NCBI GenBank assembly: GCA_937975725.1
Contig: CALJUL010000010.1
Location: 1-31,173, forward strand
Length of the DNA: 31,173 nucleotides
Reading direction: 5' to 3'
Source: an uncultured Pseudoxanthomonas sp.
GTDB lineage: Bacteria; Pseudomonadota; Gammaproteobacteria; Xanthomonadales; Xanthomonadaceae
Position 1 is the stretch's first letter. Each line of letters opens with the position of its first letter. A program made the translations under genes and the position numbers. The notes beneath the pieces are model-generated. The model did not search any database, had not been told where the DNA came from, and worked only from the letters and a program-made list of their open reading frames with translations. Positions 8,426-16,254 of the stretch are shown piece after piece.

Positions 8426-10795
8426 ATGCGCCCCGTCCTGCTCGCCCTGCTGCTGCCCCTGTCCTTCGCCCCCACCGCCTCCGCCCAGCCGGCCGCCCCG
8501 CTGACGATCGAGCAGGTCATGGCCGAGCCCGACTGGATCGGCCCGCCGGTCGAGCGCGCGTGGTGGACCTGGGACGGCCGCCACGTGCAGTACGAACTCA
8601 AGCGCGACGCCAGCGTGGTGCGCGACACCTGGGAGCAGCCGGTCGGCGAAGGCGCGGCGGTGCGCGTGGCCGACGAGCGCCGCGGCCAGCTCGATGCCGT
8701 CAACCCGGTGTACGACGCCCAGCGCCAGCGCATGCTGCTGGTGCGCAACGGCGACCTGTTCCTGCGCGACCTGCGCAGCGGCGCGCTGACCCAGATCACC
8801 CGCAGCAACGAGGCCGAGACGCGCCCGCGCTTCGCCCGCGACGGCGCCGTGCTGTGGCGCAGCGGCAACGCCTGGTACCGCTGGACCGCCGCTGGCGGCA
8901 CCGGCGTGGTGGCCGAACTGAAGGCCGAGCGCGATCCCAACGCCGCGCCCAAGCCGGACGCGCTGCGCGAACAGCAACTGCGCACGATCCGCACGCTGGC
9001 CGACGACCGCGCCCAGCGCGAGGCGGCGATCCGCCAGGCCGAGGCGTGGCGCAAGGCCGACCCCACCCGCGCACCGGCGCCGGTGTACCTGGGCGACGGC
9101 GTGCAGATCGAGGACAGCTCGCTGTCGCCCGACGGCCGCTGGCTGCTGGTGGTCACCCGCGCCAAGGGCGCCGACGCCGGCCAGGCCGGCAAGATGCCGC
9201 GCTACGTCACCGAGTCCGGCTACGAGGAATTCCAGGAAGTGCGCACCCGCGTGGGCCGCAACGCGCCCGTGCCGCACACGCTGTGGCGGGTGGACCTGGC
9301 CGACGGCAGCGTGAAGGAAGTGAAGTTCGACGCCCTCCCCGGCATCGCCGACGACCCGCTGGCCGTGCTGCGCAAGAAGGCCGGCAAGGAGCCGCTGAAG
9401 GGCAACCGCGACGTACGCATCGAGAACGACAGCGACGGCAACGCCATCGCCTGGACCGCCGACGGCAGCCAGGTCGCCGTGCAGATCCACGCGGTGGACA
9501 ACAAGGACCGCTGGATCGCCACCGTCGACCTGCCCGCCGCACGCCTGCAACCGCGCCACCGCCTGACCGACGCGGCCTGGGTGAACTGGGGCTTCAACCA
9601 GTTCGGCTGGCTGCCCGACAACCGCACCCTGTGGCTGCTGTCGGAGGAATCCGGCTACTCGCACCTGTACACCGCCACCGGCAATGAGAAGCCACGCGCG
9701 CGCACCTCGGGCAAGTGGGAGGTTTCCGCGCCGGAAGCCACCGCCGACGGCAGCGGCTTCCTGTTCCTGTGCAACCGCACCTGGCCCGGCGACTACGAAG
9801 TCTGCCGGCTCGACCTGGCCCGCAACGAAGTCAGGGAGGTCACCTCACTGGACGGCGTGGAGGACTTCACCCTGTCGCCGGACGGGCGCAGGCTGCTGGT
9901 GCGCCACTCGCGCAGCTACACCCCCGTGCAACTGTCGGTGGTGGACGCGGACGGCGGCCCGGCGCGCGCGTTGACCGACACCCGCAGTGCCGCGTTCAAG
10001 GCGCGCGAATGGAACCAGCCCGAGTACGTGCAGGTGCCGTCGAAGCACGGCGCGGGCACGGTCTGGGGCAAGTACTACGGCCCGAAGACGCCGGAGCCGG
10101 GCAAGCGCTACCCCATCGTGATGTTCGTGCACGGCGCGGGCTACCTGCAGAACGTCAGCGCGCGCTACCCCAACTACTTCCGCGAGCAGATGTTCCACAA
10201 CCTGCTGGTGGAGCGCGGCTACATCGTGCTGGACCTGGACTACCGCGCCAGCGAGGGCTACGGCCGCGACTGGCGCACCGCGATCTACCGCAACATGGGC
10301 CACCCGGAACTGGAGGACTACCTGGACGGGCTGGACTGGCTGGTCGAGCAGAAACAGGGCGACCGCGATCGCGCCGGCATCTACGGCGGCAGCTACGGCG
10401 GCTTCATGACCTTCATGGCGCTGTTCCGTGCGCCCGGCACGTTCAAGGCCGGCGCCGCGCTGCGGCCGGTGGTGGACTGGACCCAGTACAACCACGAGTA
10501 CACCAGCAACATCCTCAACACGCCGGAGATCGACCCGGACGCCTACCGCGCCTCCTCGCCGATCGAGTACGCCGCCGGCCTGCAGGACCACCTGCTGATC
10601 GCCCACGGCATGATCGACGACAACGTGTTCTTCAAGGATTCGGTGGTGCTGGCGCAGAAGCTGATCGAACTGCGCAAGGACGACTGGGAACTGGCCCCGT
10701 ACCCGCTGGAGCGCCACGGCTTCACCCGCGCCGATTCCTGGCTGGACGAATACAAGCGCGTACTCAAGCTGTTCGAGCGGAACCTGAAGCCGTAG
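8426..10795 (+). CDS. Exported S9 family prolyl-oligopeptidase-like peptidase
   Basis: The protein has 789 residues with a clear Sec signal peptide (MRPVLLALLLPLSF then APTASA, cleaved before QPAAP). A seven-bladed-propeller-like region (about 30-530) contains repeated SPDGRWLL/LSPDGRRLLV strands. The C-terminal alpha/beta-hydrolase carries GGSYGGF with Ser656, HGMIDDNVF with Asp731 and LERHGF with His764, a complete Ser-Asp-His triad. It therefore probably hydrolyses short peptides in the periplasm or outside the cell. It lacks the EE amine-binding helix seen in the DPP IV homologue at 22141, so an endo- or acyl-peptidase role is more likely; the substrate is unknown. It is divergent from ycgL. 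The next gene starts eight bases after its stop. Confidence 0.93.
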   Translation: MRPVLLALLLPLSFAPTASAQPAAPLTIEQVMAEPDWIGPPVERAWWTWDGRHVQYELKRDASVVRDTWEQPVGEGAAVRVADERRGQLDAVNPVYDAQRQRMLLVRNGDLFLRDLRSGALTQITRSNEAETRPRFARDGAVLWRSGNAWYRWTAAGGTGVVAELKAERDPNAAPKPDALREQQLRTIRTLADDRAQREAAIRQAEAWRKADPTRAPAPVYLGDGVQIEDSSLSPDGRWLLVVTRAKGADAGQAGKMPRYVTESGYEEFQEVRTRVGRNAPVPHTLWRVDLADGSVKEVKFDALPGIADDPLAVLRKKAGKEPLKGNRDVRIENDSDGNAIAWTADGSQVAVQIHAVDNKDRWIATVDLPAARLQPRHRLTDAAWVNWGFNQFGWLPDNRTLWLLSEESGYSHLYTATGNEKPRARTSGKWEVSAPEATADGSGFLFLCNRTWPGDYEVCRLDLARNEVREVTSLDGVEDFTLSPDGRRLLVRHSRSYTPVQLSVVDADGGPARALTDTRSAAFKAREWNQPEYVQVPSKHGAGTVWGKYYGPKTPEPGKRYPIVMFVHGAGYLQNVSARYPNYFREQMFHNLLVERGYIVLDLDYRASEGYGRDWRTAIYRNMGHPELEDYLDGLDWLVEQKQGDRDRAGIYGGSYGGFMTFMALFRAPGTFKAGAALRPVVDWTQYNHEYTSNILNTPEIDPDAYRASSPIEYAAGLQDHLLIAHGMIDDNVFFKDSVVLAQKLIELRKDDWELAPYPLERHGFTRADSWLDEYKRVLKLFERNLKP

Positions 10796-10803
10796 GCCGG
10801 TCC

Positions 10804-11358
10804 ATGCCGCATTCCCGCGACGCCTCCGCCTCGGCCTTCGTCACCGTCACCGCCAAGGTGTCGATCGCCCTCGGCATCGCCGCCACGCTGTACGCGCTGC
10901 TGCAGGTGGCGGTGGCGCAGGCGCTGCTGGGACAGGACCAGGCCGCGCGCGCGCTGGCCGCCCTGCCGGTGCAGGAACTGCCCGCCGCGGCGTCCTGGCT
11001 GCTCACCCACCTGGGCGGCATCGCCTGGAGCTTCCTGCTGACCAGCGCGGCGTTCCTGGCGGCGTCGTGGGGCCTGCTGCGGCGGCGGCCCTGGGGCTGG
11101 TGGGGCTTCGTGGCCTTCATGGTGCTGGGGGCACTGGTCAACTTCGCCGGCATCGCCCTGGTCGAGCACGTATTCGACTGGGTGGAGACACTGCCGCGCG
11201 ACCCCACCATGCAGGAGTTGCAGGACGGTCTCACCATCATGCGCCAGGTGTCGCTGGTGACGATGTGGGGCACCGCCATCGCCTTCGCGGTGCTGCACGG
11301 CGCGATCGTGTGGAAGCTGTGCCGGCCCGAGGTCCGCGCCGAGTTCCGCCCCGGCTGA
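10804..11358 (+). CDS. Small four-helix inner-membrane protein of unknown function
   Basis: The protein has 184 residues. I see four hydrophobic segments at roughly residues 18-38, 64-86 (GGIAWSFLLTSAAFLAASWGLL), 93-118 (WGWWGFVAFMVLGALVNFAGIAL) and 147-172. The short loop EHVFDWVETLPRDPTMQELQDGL lies between the third and fourth; it is polar and probably periplasmic. I do not recognise a family. The start is ATG at 10804, eight bases after the stop of the S9 peptidase gene, with no clear Shine-Dalgarno, so translation is probably coupled. hemF follows after 26 bases but seems to have its own promoter. Confidence 0.8.
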   Translation: MPHSRDASASAFVTVTAKVSIALGIAATLYALLQVAVAQALLGQDQAARALAALPVQELPAAASWLLTHLGGIAWSFLLTSAAFLAASWGLLRRRPWGWWGFVAFMVLGALVNFAGIALVEHVFDWVETLPRDPTMQELQDGLTIMRQVSLVTMWGTAIAFAVLHGAIVWKLCRPEVRAEFRPG

Positions 11359-11372
11359 CGCGGGCGCGCCGG

Positions 11373-11378
11373 TAGAAT
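11373..11378 (+). promoter_or_regulatory. Candidate -10 box (TAGAAT) for a leaderless hemF transcript
   Basis: TAGAAT ends exactly six bases before the hemF ATG, so transcription would start at the A of ATG. The gene has no Shine-Dalgarno. The same TARAAT-N6-start spacing occurs before polA and uvrD. No convincing -35 is visible. Confidence 0.5.
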
Positions 11379-11384
11379 GGCGGC

Positions 11385-12314
11385 ATGAACGCCATCGAAC
11401 CCGTACGCGATTACCTCATCGGCCTGCAGGACCGCATCTGCGCCGCCATCGAAACCGCCGACGGCGGCGCCCGCTTCCGCGAAGATGCGTGGACGCGCGC
11501 GCCCGGCGACGCGTCGCCGATCCGCGGCGGCGGCCGCACCCGCGTGCTGCGCGACGGCGCGGTGTTCGAGCAGGCCGGCATCGGTTTCTCCGACGTGTCC
11601 GGCGACCGCCTGCCTCCTTCCGCCTCCGCGCACCGGCCGGAACTGGCCGGCGCCTCCTGGCGCGCGGTGGGCGTGTCGCTGGTGTTCCACCCGCGTAATC
11701 CCTTCCTGCCCACCACCCACGCCAACGTGCGCCACTTCCGCGCGCAGCGCGACGGCGAGACGGTAGCCTGGTGGTTCGGCGGCGGCTTCGACCTGACCCC
11801 GTTCTATCCGTTCGACGAAGACGTGCTGCACTGGCACCGCACCGCGCGCGGGCTGTGCGAACCCTACGGCGGGCAGGCGCGCTACGACGCGCACAAGCGC
11901 TGGTGCGACGACTACTTCTTCCTCAAGCACCGCGGCGAGACGCGCGGCGTGGGCGGACTGTTCTTCGACGACCTGGGCGAGGATTTCGAGCGCGACTTCG
12001 GCTACCTGCGCGCGGTGGGCGACGGCTTCCTGGACGCCTACCTGCCCATCGTCGAGCGCCGCAAGGACACGCCCCACGGCGAGCGCGAGCGCGACTTCCA
12101 GCTCTACCGCCGCGGGCGCTACGTCGAGTTCAACCTGGTCTACGACCGCGGCACCTTGTTCGGCCTGCAGAGCGGCGGCCGCGCCGAATCCATCCTGATG
12201 AGCCTGCCGCCGCTGGTGCGCTGGGAATACGGCTACGCGCCCGGAGAAGGCAGCGCCGAACAACGCCTGCACGACTACCTGCGCCCCCGCGACTGGCTGG
12301 CCGAACTGGCCTGA
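11385..12314 (+). CDS. hemF: Oxygen-dependent coproporphyrinogen III oxidase
   Basis: The protein has 309 residues (E. coli 299). It catalyses aerobic decarboxylation of coproporphyrinogen III to protoporphyrinogen IX in haem synthesis, in the cytoplasm. Family motifs are all present: FHPRNPFLPTTHANVRHF (His112), WWFGGGFDLTPFYPFDED (129-146), KRWCDDYFFLKHRGETRGVGG, and the C-terminal RGRYVEFNLVYDRGTLFGLQSGGR (in parts) followed by SLPPLVRWEYGY. The protein looks intact. A composite REP element begins 11 bases after the stop and probably serves as the 3' end structure. The start has a TAGAAT box six bases upstream instead of an RBS. Confidence 0.97.
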   Translation: MNAIEPVRDYLIGLQDRICAAIETADGGARFREDAWTRAPGDASPIRGGGRTRVLRDGAVFEQAGIGFSDVSGDRLPPSASAHRPELAGASWRAVGVSLVFHPRNPFLPTTHANVRHFRAQRDGETVAWWFGGGFDLTPFYPFDEDVLHWHRTARGLCEPYGGQARYDAHKRWCDDYFFLKHRGETRGVGGLFFDDLGEDFERDFGYLRAVGDGFLDAYLPIVERRKDTPHGERERDFQLYRRGRYVEFNLVYDRGTLFGLQSGGRAESILMSLPPLVRWEYGYAPGEGSAEQRLHDYLRPRDWLAELA

Positions 12315-12325
12315 GCCTGTGTTCC

Positions 12326-12501
12326 CTGTAGGAGCGACGCAAGTCGCGACCGCGGTCCATCAAAGGCATTGGACACGGATCAACGCGGATAGGCACGGAT
12401 GAAGCTTCATTGCTTTGATCCGACGTGTCCGCGGTGATCCGTGTCGATCCGTGGCTGAAGGTTCTTCGGGGCCGCGGTCGCGACTCACGTCGCTCCTACA
12501 G
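12326..12501. repeat. Composite REP element, copy A (outer GTAG-REP pair, inner GATCCG palindrome)
   Basis: The outer arms are 12326-12355 (starting CTGTAGGAGCGACGCAAG) and 12472-12501 (ending GTCGCTCCTACAG), inverted copies of one REP with the internal palindrome GCGAC..GTCGC. Between them, 12371-12454 holds a second, imperfect inverted repeat rich in GGAT/ATCC motifs (CACGGATCAACGCGGAT against ATCCGTG). It lies between the convergent hemF and the DUF421 gene, ending six bases from the latter's stop. The same architecture recurs at 20086-20266 and, less completely, at 21710-22069. Confidence 0.88.
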
Positions 12502-12506
12502 GGGAG

Positions 12507-13001
12507 CTACTCCTGCCTGGCGATCAGGGTGATGTGGCCGTTGTTCTCCAGCACGGCCAGCCGGATGTCGGCCATGTCCAGGCAGCCGGCCTCGCGCATG
12601 GCCTTCTCGAAATCCTCGCGGCTGATGAACTCGCGCCGCAACACATCGCGGTAGACCTGGCCGTCGCGCGCCAGCAGTACCGGCGCGCCTTCCACCCAGC
12701 GCTCGACGCGCGGCGAACGCGCCGAGGCCAGCCCCACCAGCCAGTTGAGCGCGATCAGGGTGGCCGCCAGCAGCAGGCCGCCGCCGACCGAGATGTCGTC
12801 GCCGAGCAGCGCGTTCTGCACCGCGTTGCCCAGCAGCACGACCAGCAGCATGTCGAACGGCGTGAACTGCCCCATCGTGCGCTTCCCCGACAGGCGGATC
12901 ATCGCCAGCAGGATGAAGTAGACCGTGCAGGCCCGCAGCACGAAGGCCCACCACGGCATGGACAGGTCGAACATCTCGGCGAAGGAAGCGGAAGCACGCA
13001 T
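12507..13001 (-). CDS. DUF421/YetF-like membrane protein
   Basis: The protein has 164 residues. Three hydrophobic helices lie at about residues 17-36, 50-66 and 73-92. The hallmark is between the first two: IRLSGKRTMGQFTPFDML, then LLGNAVQNALLGDD. A small C-terminal soluble domain follows: VERWVEGAPVLLARDGQVY, then FISREDFEKAMREAGCLDMADI and AVLENNGHI. This matches DUF421 proteins such as Bacillus YetF, whose biochemical role is not settled. The protein appears complete. It is the last gene of a minus-strand series polA, sRNA candidate, DUF421, but a terminator separates it from the sRNA, so it needs its own promoter within 13002-13084. Confidence 0.88.
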   Translation of the reverse strand: MRASASFAEMFDLSMPWWAFVLRACTVYFILLAMIRLSGKRTMGQFTPFDMLLVVLLGNAVQNALLGDDISVGGGLLLAATLIALNWLVGLASARSPRVERWVEGAPVLLARDGQVYRDVLRREFISREDFEKAMREAGCLDMADIRLAVLENNGHITLIARQE

Positions 13002-13045
13002 GCGTCACCCGGCGGAGGAAGGCCGCCGCCACGTTAGCGCACGTC

Positions 13046-13059
13046 CGCACGCGCGTGCG
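13046..13059. promoter_or_regulatory. 14-bp perfect palindrome upstream of the DUF421 gene
   Basis: CGCACGCGCGTGCG is a perfect palindrome about 45-58 bases before the DUF421 start. It could be a regulator site, but simple alternating G/C sequence of this type occurs by chance in such GC-rich DNA. Confidence 0.2.
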
Positions 13060-13086
13060 CCCGGCTTCGGCGGGAATCGCGGGCAA

Positions 13087-13210
13087 TAAAAAGCCCCGCA
13101 GACCAGGGGGGGATCGGCGGGGCCAGGGGAGCGGGACCTGGGGAGGGGTCGTCGCTCCGGTAGATCGCTCCAGGGGATGGGAGAGATCAGCGACAGACGT
13201 TGCATCTGTC
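13087..13210 (-). ncRNA. C-rich small RNA downstream of polA, sX13-like candidate
   Basis: On the minus strand, about 120 nt end at a U-tract terminator and hold four or five C-runs: TCCCATCCCCTGG, GACCCCTCCCC, GCTCCCCTGG and GATCCCCCCCTGG. Predicted elements are a 5' stem GCGACAGA/TCTGTCGC (13212-13205 with 13197-13190); a short stem TCGCT/AGCGA (13193-13189 with 13169-13165) whose loop carries CCC and CCCC; a hairpin CCAGG/CCTGG with loop TCCCGCTCC; and the terminator. No ORF is convincing. Xanthomonas sX13 (about 115 nt) is an sRNA with C-rich loops that pair with G-rich motifs near mRNA starts, and to my memory it also lies next to polA; enteric Spot 42 is likewise polA-linked. Identity is inferred from position, length, composition and structure. 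The 5' end is approximate; transcription may begin at 13207-13212. Confidence 0.68.
13088..13123 (-). terminator. Intrinsic terminator of the polA-linked sRNA
   Basis: On the minus strand, a 7-bp stem GCCCCGC/GCGGGGC (13123-13117 with 13099-13093) encloses a 17-base loop containing seven Cs and is followed by TTTTTATT (from 13092). It would also stop read-through from polA before the DUF421 gene. Confidence 0.75.
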
Positions 13211-13214
13211 GCGG

Positions 13215-13220
13215 GTTATA
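13215..13220 (-). promoter_or_regulatory. Candidate -10 box (TATAAC) for the sRNA
   Basis: TATAAC on the minus strand lies in the A+T-rich stretch just upstream of the C-rich RNA and predicts a start near 13207-13210. No good -35 is seen; ACTATC is what sits 17 bases further upstream. Confidence 0.4.
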
Positions 13221-13389
13221 TGACCACTTCCGGCATGGATAGTTCGTGAAGATTACGGTTAAAAATCCGTGAGATTCAGGCGGAATTCATTTTTATTGAA
13301 CTGGTCGGTTTACAAATTTACCTGACAGGATTTCCCTGGTAGTCCATGCAACTGCATGTTCCCCAAGGGAAAGCCCGGCGCGGCGCCGC
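13221..13389. other. A+T-rich spacer between polA and the sRNA, with a two-tier hairpin
   Basis: No gene is seen here. The stretch 13255-13335 is markedly A+T-richer than anything else in the window. A two-tier hairpin at 13331-13372 has outer stem TTTCCCT/AGGGAAA (13331-13337, 13366-13372) and inner stem CATGCA/TGCATG (13345-13350, 13353-13358). It begins 18 bases after the polA stop on the minus strand and may form the 3' end of the polA mRNA, although no U-tract follows. A weak hairpin (AATTCCG ... CGGATT) followed by TTTT lies near 13262-13287 on the minus strand. Confidence 0.5.
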
Positions 13390-16158
13390 TCAGTGCGCCT
13401 GGTCCCAGTCGTCGCCGACCCCGCTGTCGACCACCAGCGGAACGCTCAGTTGCGCCGCGGCGGACATGCGCGCCGTCGCCTGCTCCAGCAGCGTGGGCAC
13501 GAAATCGGCGTCCGCCTCGAACACCAGTTCGTCGTGCACCTGCAGGATCATCAGCGCGCGCTCGCGATGGCCGGCCAGCCACGCGTCAACCGACACCATC
13601 GCGCGCTTGATGATGTCCGCGGCGGTGCCCTGCATGGGCGCGTTGATCGCCGCGCGCTCGGCGCCGGCGCGCTGCGACTGGGTGCCGCGGGTGATGTATT
13701 CCAGGTACAGGCGGCGGCCGAACACCGTCTCCACGTAGCCGTGGTCGCGCGCCTGCTGGCGCGTGCTCTCCATGAAGTCGCGCACGCCGGGATAGCGCGA
13801 GAAGTAGATGGCGATGTAGTCCTGGGCCTCGCCGCGGGCGATGCCCAGGTTGCGCGCCAGGCCGAACGCGCTCATGCCGTACATCAGGCCGAAGTTGATC
13901 GCCTTGGCCGCGCGGCGCTCGTTCGCGGTCACGTCCTCCAGCCTGCGGCCGAACACTTCCGCCGCGGTGGCGCGGTGGATGTCGGCGCCGGCGGCGAACG
14001 CGCGCAGCAGGCCGTCGTCCTGCGACAGGTGCGCCATGATCCGCAGCTCGATCTGCGAATAGTCGCAGGCCACCAGCTTGCGCCCGGGCGGCGCGACGAA
14101 GGCCTTGCGGATGCGGCGGCCGTCCTCGGTGCGGATCGGGATGTTCTGCAGGTTGGGATCGGTGGACGACAGCCGCCCGGTGGCCGCGCCGGCCTGGTGG
14201 TAGCTGGTGTGCACGCGGCCGGTGTCCGGGTTGACCATCTCCGGCAGCTTGTCGGTGTAGGTGCTGCGCAGCTTGGCCAGGCCGCGGTATTCCAGGATCA
14301 CGCGCGGCAACTCGTGCTGGTCGGCAATGGCCTCCAGCGCCTCCTCGTTGGTGCTGGGCTGGCCGGTGGGCGTCTTCAGCACAGCGGGCAGCTTGAGTTC
14401 GTCGAACAGCAGCGCCTGCAACTGCTTGGGCGAGTCCAGATTGAAGTTGCGTCCGGCCAGCTCGATGGCCTTCTGCTGCGCGGCGAGCATGCGCTTGGAC
14501 AGGTCGGCGCTCTGCCGGCGCAGCTCGTCGCCGTCGATCATCACGCCGTTGGCCTCCACCCGCGCCAGCACCGGCACCAGCGGCATCTCGATGTCGCGGT
14601 AGACGCTTTCCAGCGCGGGTTCCGCCGCCAGCTTCGGCGCCAGCACGCGGTGCAGGCGCAAGGTGATGTCGGCATCCTCGGCGGCGTAGCGGGTGGCGTC
14701 GTCGATGGCCACCTGCGAGAACAGGATCTGCTTGGCGCCCTTGCCCGCCACGTCCTCGTACTTGACCGTGTCGTAGCCCAGCCAGCGCCGGGCCAGGCTG
14801 TCCATGTCGTGGCGGCTGCTGCCGGAGTTCAGCACGAAGCTCTCCAGCATGGTGTCGTCGGCGTAGCCCTGCACGTCCACGCCGTGCCGGCGCAGCACGT
14901 GCAGGTCGTACTTGCCGTGCTGGCCCAGCTTGCGCTTGCCGGGATCGGACAACAGCGGCGCCAGCGCGGCCAGCACCGCGGCGCGCTCCAATTGCGGCGG
15001 CGCGCCCGGGTAGTCGTGGCCCACGGGTACGTAGACCGCCCTGCCGGACTCCACCGCGAAGCTCAGGCCCACCAGGTTGGCCCGCATCGGGTCCAGGCTG
15101 TCGGTCTCGGTGTCGAAAGCGAATTCCTCCGCCTGCCGCAGTTCCGCGACCAATGCGTCCAGTTGCGCCGGCTCGGTCACCGTCGCGTATTCGCCGGCCA
15201 CGCCCAGCGCGGCGTCCACCGGCACCGCGGCGTCGCCCGCGGGCGCAGCCACGCGGCCCGTGCCGCGCGCGCGCCCGGGTTCCTTCTCGGCCACCGGGGC
15301 CAGGCCGGCGTCGCCGCCTTCCAGTTCCTTCAGCGCCTGGTTGAAACCATAGCGCGCGTACAGTTCGCGCAGTTCCTCGACGTGGCGCTCGCGCAGCGGC
15401 AGCGCCGCGGGCCCACCTTCCAGGGCCACGTCGGTCTTGATGGTGACCAGCGTGCGATTCAGCGGCAATCGCGGCAGCGCGGCGCGCAGGTTGTCGCCGA
15501 TCTTGCCCTTCACCTGCCCGGCCTGCGCAATCAGCGCGTCCAGCGTGCCGTATTCCCCCAGCCACTTGGCGGCGGTCTTGGGCCCGCACTTCTCCACGCC
15601 GGGCACGTTGTCCACCGTGTCGCCCATCAGCGCGAGGAAATCGACGATCTGCTCCGGGCGCACGCCGAACTTCTCCGCCACCGCCTCGGCCGAATCCAGG
15701 CGGCTGCCGCTCATGGTGTTCACCAGCGCCACGCCCGGGCGCACGAGCTGGGCGAAATCCTTGTCGCTGGTGGAGATGGTCACCTGCATGCCCTGCGCCG
15801 CGCCCTGCAATGCCAGCGTGCCGATCACGTCGTCGGCTTCCACGCCTTCCACGCGCAGCAGCGGGAACCCCAGCGCCTGCACGATGCGGATCATCGGCTC
15901 CACCTGTGCGCGCAGTTCTTCAGGCATCGGCGGGCGGTTGGCCTTGTACTGCGGGTAGAGCGCGTCGCGGAAGGTGGGGCCGCTGGCGTCCAGTACGAAG
16001 GCCGTGTAGTCCGGCTTCTCCTTCAGCGTGGCGCGCAGCATGTTGACCACGCCGAACAGCGCGCCGGTCGGCTCGCCGGCCGCGTTGGTGAGCGGCGGCA
16101 GGGCGTGGAAGGCGCGGAACAGGTAGCTGGAGCCGTCGATCAGTACGAGCTGGGTCAT
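13390..16158 (-). CDS. polA: DNA polymerase I
   Basis: The protein has 922 residues (E. coli 928) with three domains. The 5'-3' flap nuclease runs over about residues 1-300 (LVLIDGSSYLFRAFHALPP, EADDVIGTLA, FLALMGDTVDNVPGV). The 3'-5' proofreading domain covers about 325-515, with FDTETDSLDP (Asp349, Glu351) and YAAEDADITLRLH intact, so proofreading is probably active. The polymerase domain extends to the end, with motif A DYSQIELR (Asp699), motif B RRAAKAINFGLMYG and motif C QVHDELVFE (Asp876). It fills gaps in repair and removes RNA primers. The start is ATG, with TAGAAT exactly six bases upstream and no RBS. It is divergent from the DUF2782 gene, with 96 bp between the starts. Confidence 0.98.
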   Translation of the reverse strand: MTQLVLIDGSSYLFRAFHALPPLTNAAGEPTGALFGVVNMLRATLKEKPDYTAFVLDASGPTFRDALYPQYKANRPPMPEELRAQVEPMIRIVQALGFPLLRVEGVEADDVIGTLALQGAAQGMQVTISTSDKDFAQLVRPGVALVNTMSGSRLDSAEAVAEKFGVRPEQIVDFLALMGDTVDNVPGVEKCGPKTAAKWLGEYGTLDALIAQAGQVKGKIGDNLRAALPRLPLNRTLVTIKTDVALEGGPAALPLRERHVEELRELYARYGFNQALKELEGGDAGLAPVAEKEPGRARGTGRVAAPAGDAAVPVDAALGVAGEYATVTEPAQLDALVAELRQAEEFAFDTETDSLDPMRANLVGLSFAVESGRAVYVPVGHDYPGAPPQLERAAVLAALAPLLSDPGKRKLGQHGKYDLHVLRRHGVDVQGYADDTMLESFVLNSGSSRHDMDSLARRWLGYDTVKYEDVAGKGAKQILFSQVAIDDATRYAAEDADITLRLHRVLAPKLAAEPALESVYRDIEMPLVPVLARVEANGVMIDGDELRRQSADLSKRMLAAQQKAIELAGRNFNLDSPKQLQALLFDELKLPAVLKTPTGQPSTNEEALEAIADQHELPRVILEYRGLAKLRSTYTDKLPEMVNPDTGRVHTSYHQAGAATGRLSSTDPNLQNIPIRTEDGRRIRKAFVAPPGRKLVACDYSQIELRIMAHLSQDDGLLRAFAAGADIHRATAAEVFGRRLEDVTANERRAAKAINFGLMYGMSAFGLARNLGIARGEAQDYIAIYFSRYPGVRDFMESTRQQARDHGYVETVFGRRLYLEYITRGTQSQRAGAERAAINAPMQGTAADIIKRAMVSVDAWLAGHRERALMILQVHDELVFEADADFVPTLLEQATARMSAAAQLSVPLVVDSGVGDDWDQAH

Positions 16159-16164
16159 GCGCGC

Positions 16165-16170
16165 ATTCTA
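16165..16170 (-). promoter_or_regulatory. Candidate -10 box (TAGAAT) for a leaderless polA transcript
   Basis: On the minus strand TAGAAT is followed by GCGCGC and then the polA ATG, a spacing of exactly six bases. This would place +1 on the A of ATG. The spacing is identical to hemF and uvrD. Confidence 0.5.
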
Positions 16171-16254
16171 CGCCGCGCTCCTGCGCGCCGCGTCACGCGC
16201 CCGCCCGCGGAATGGGCGCATAATCCGGGCAACGCACCGGACCAGGAGCCCGCG

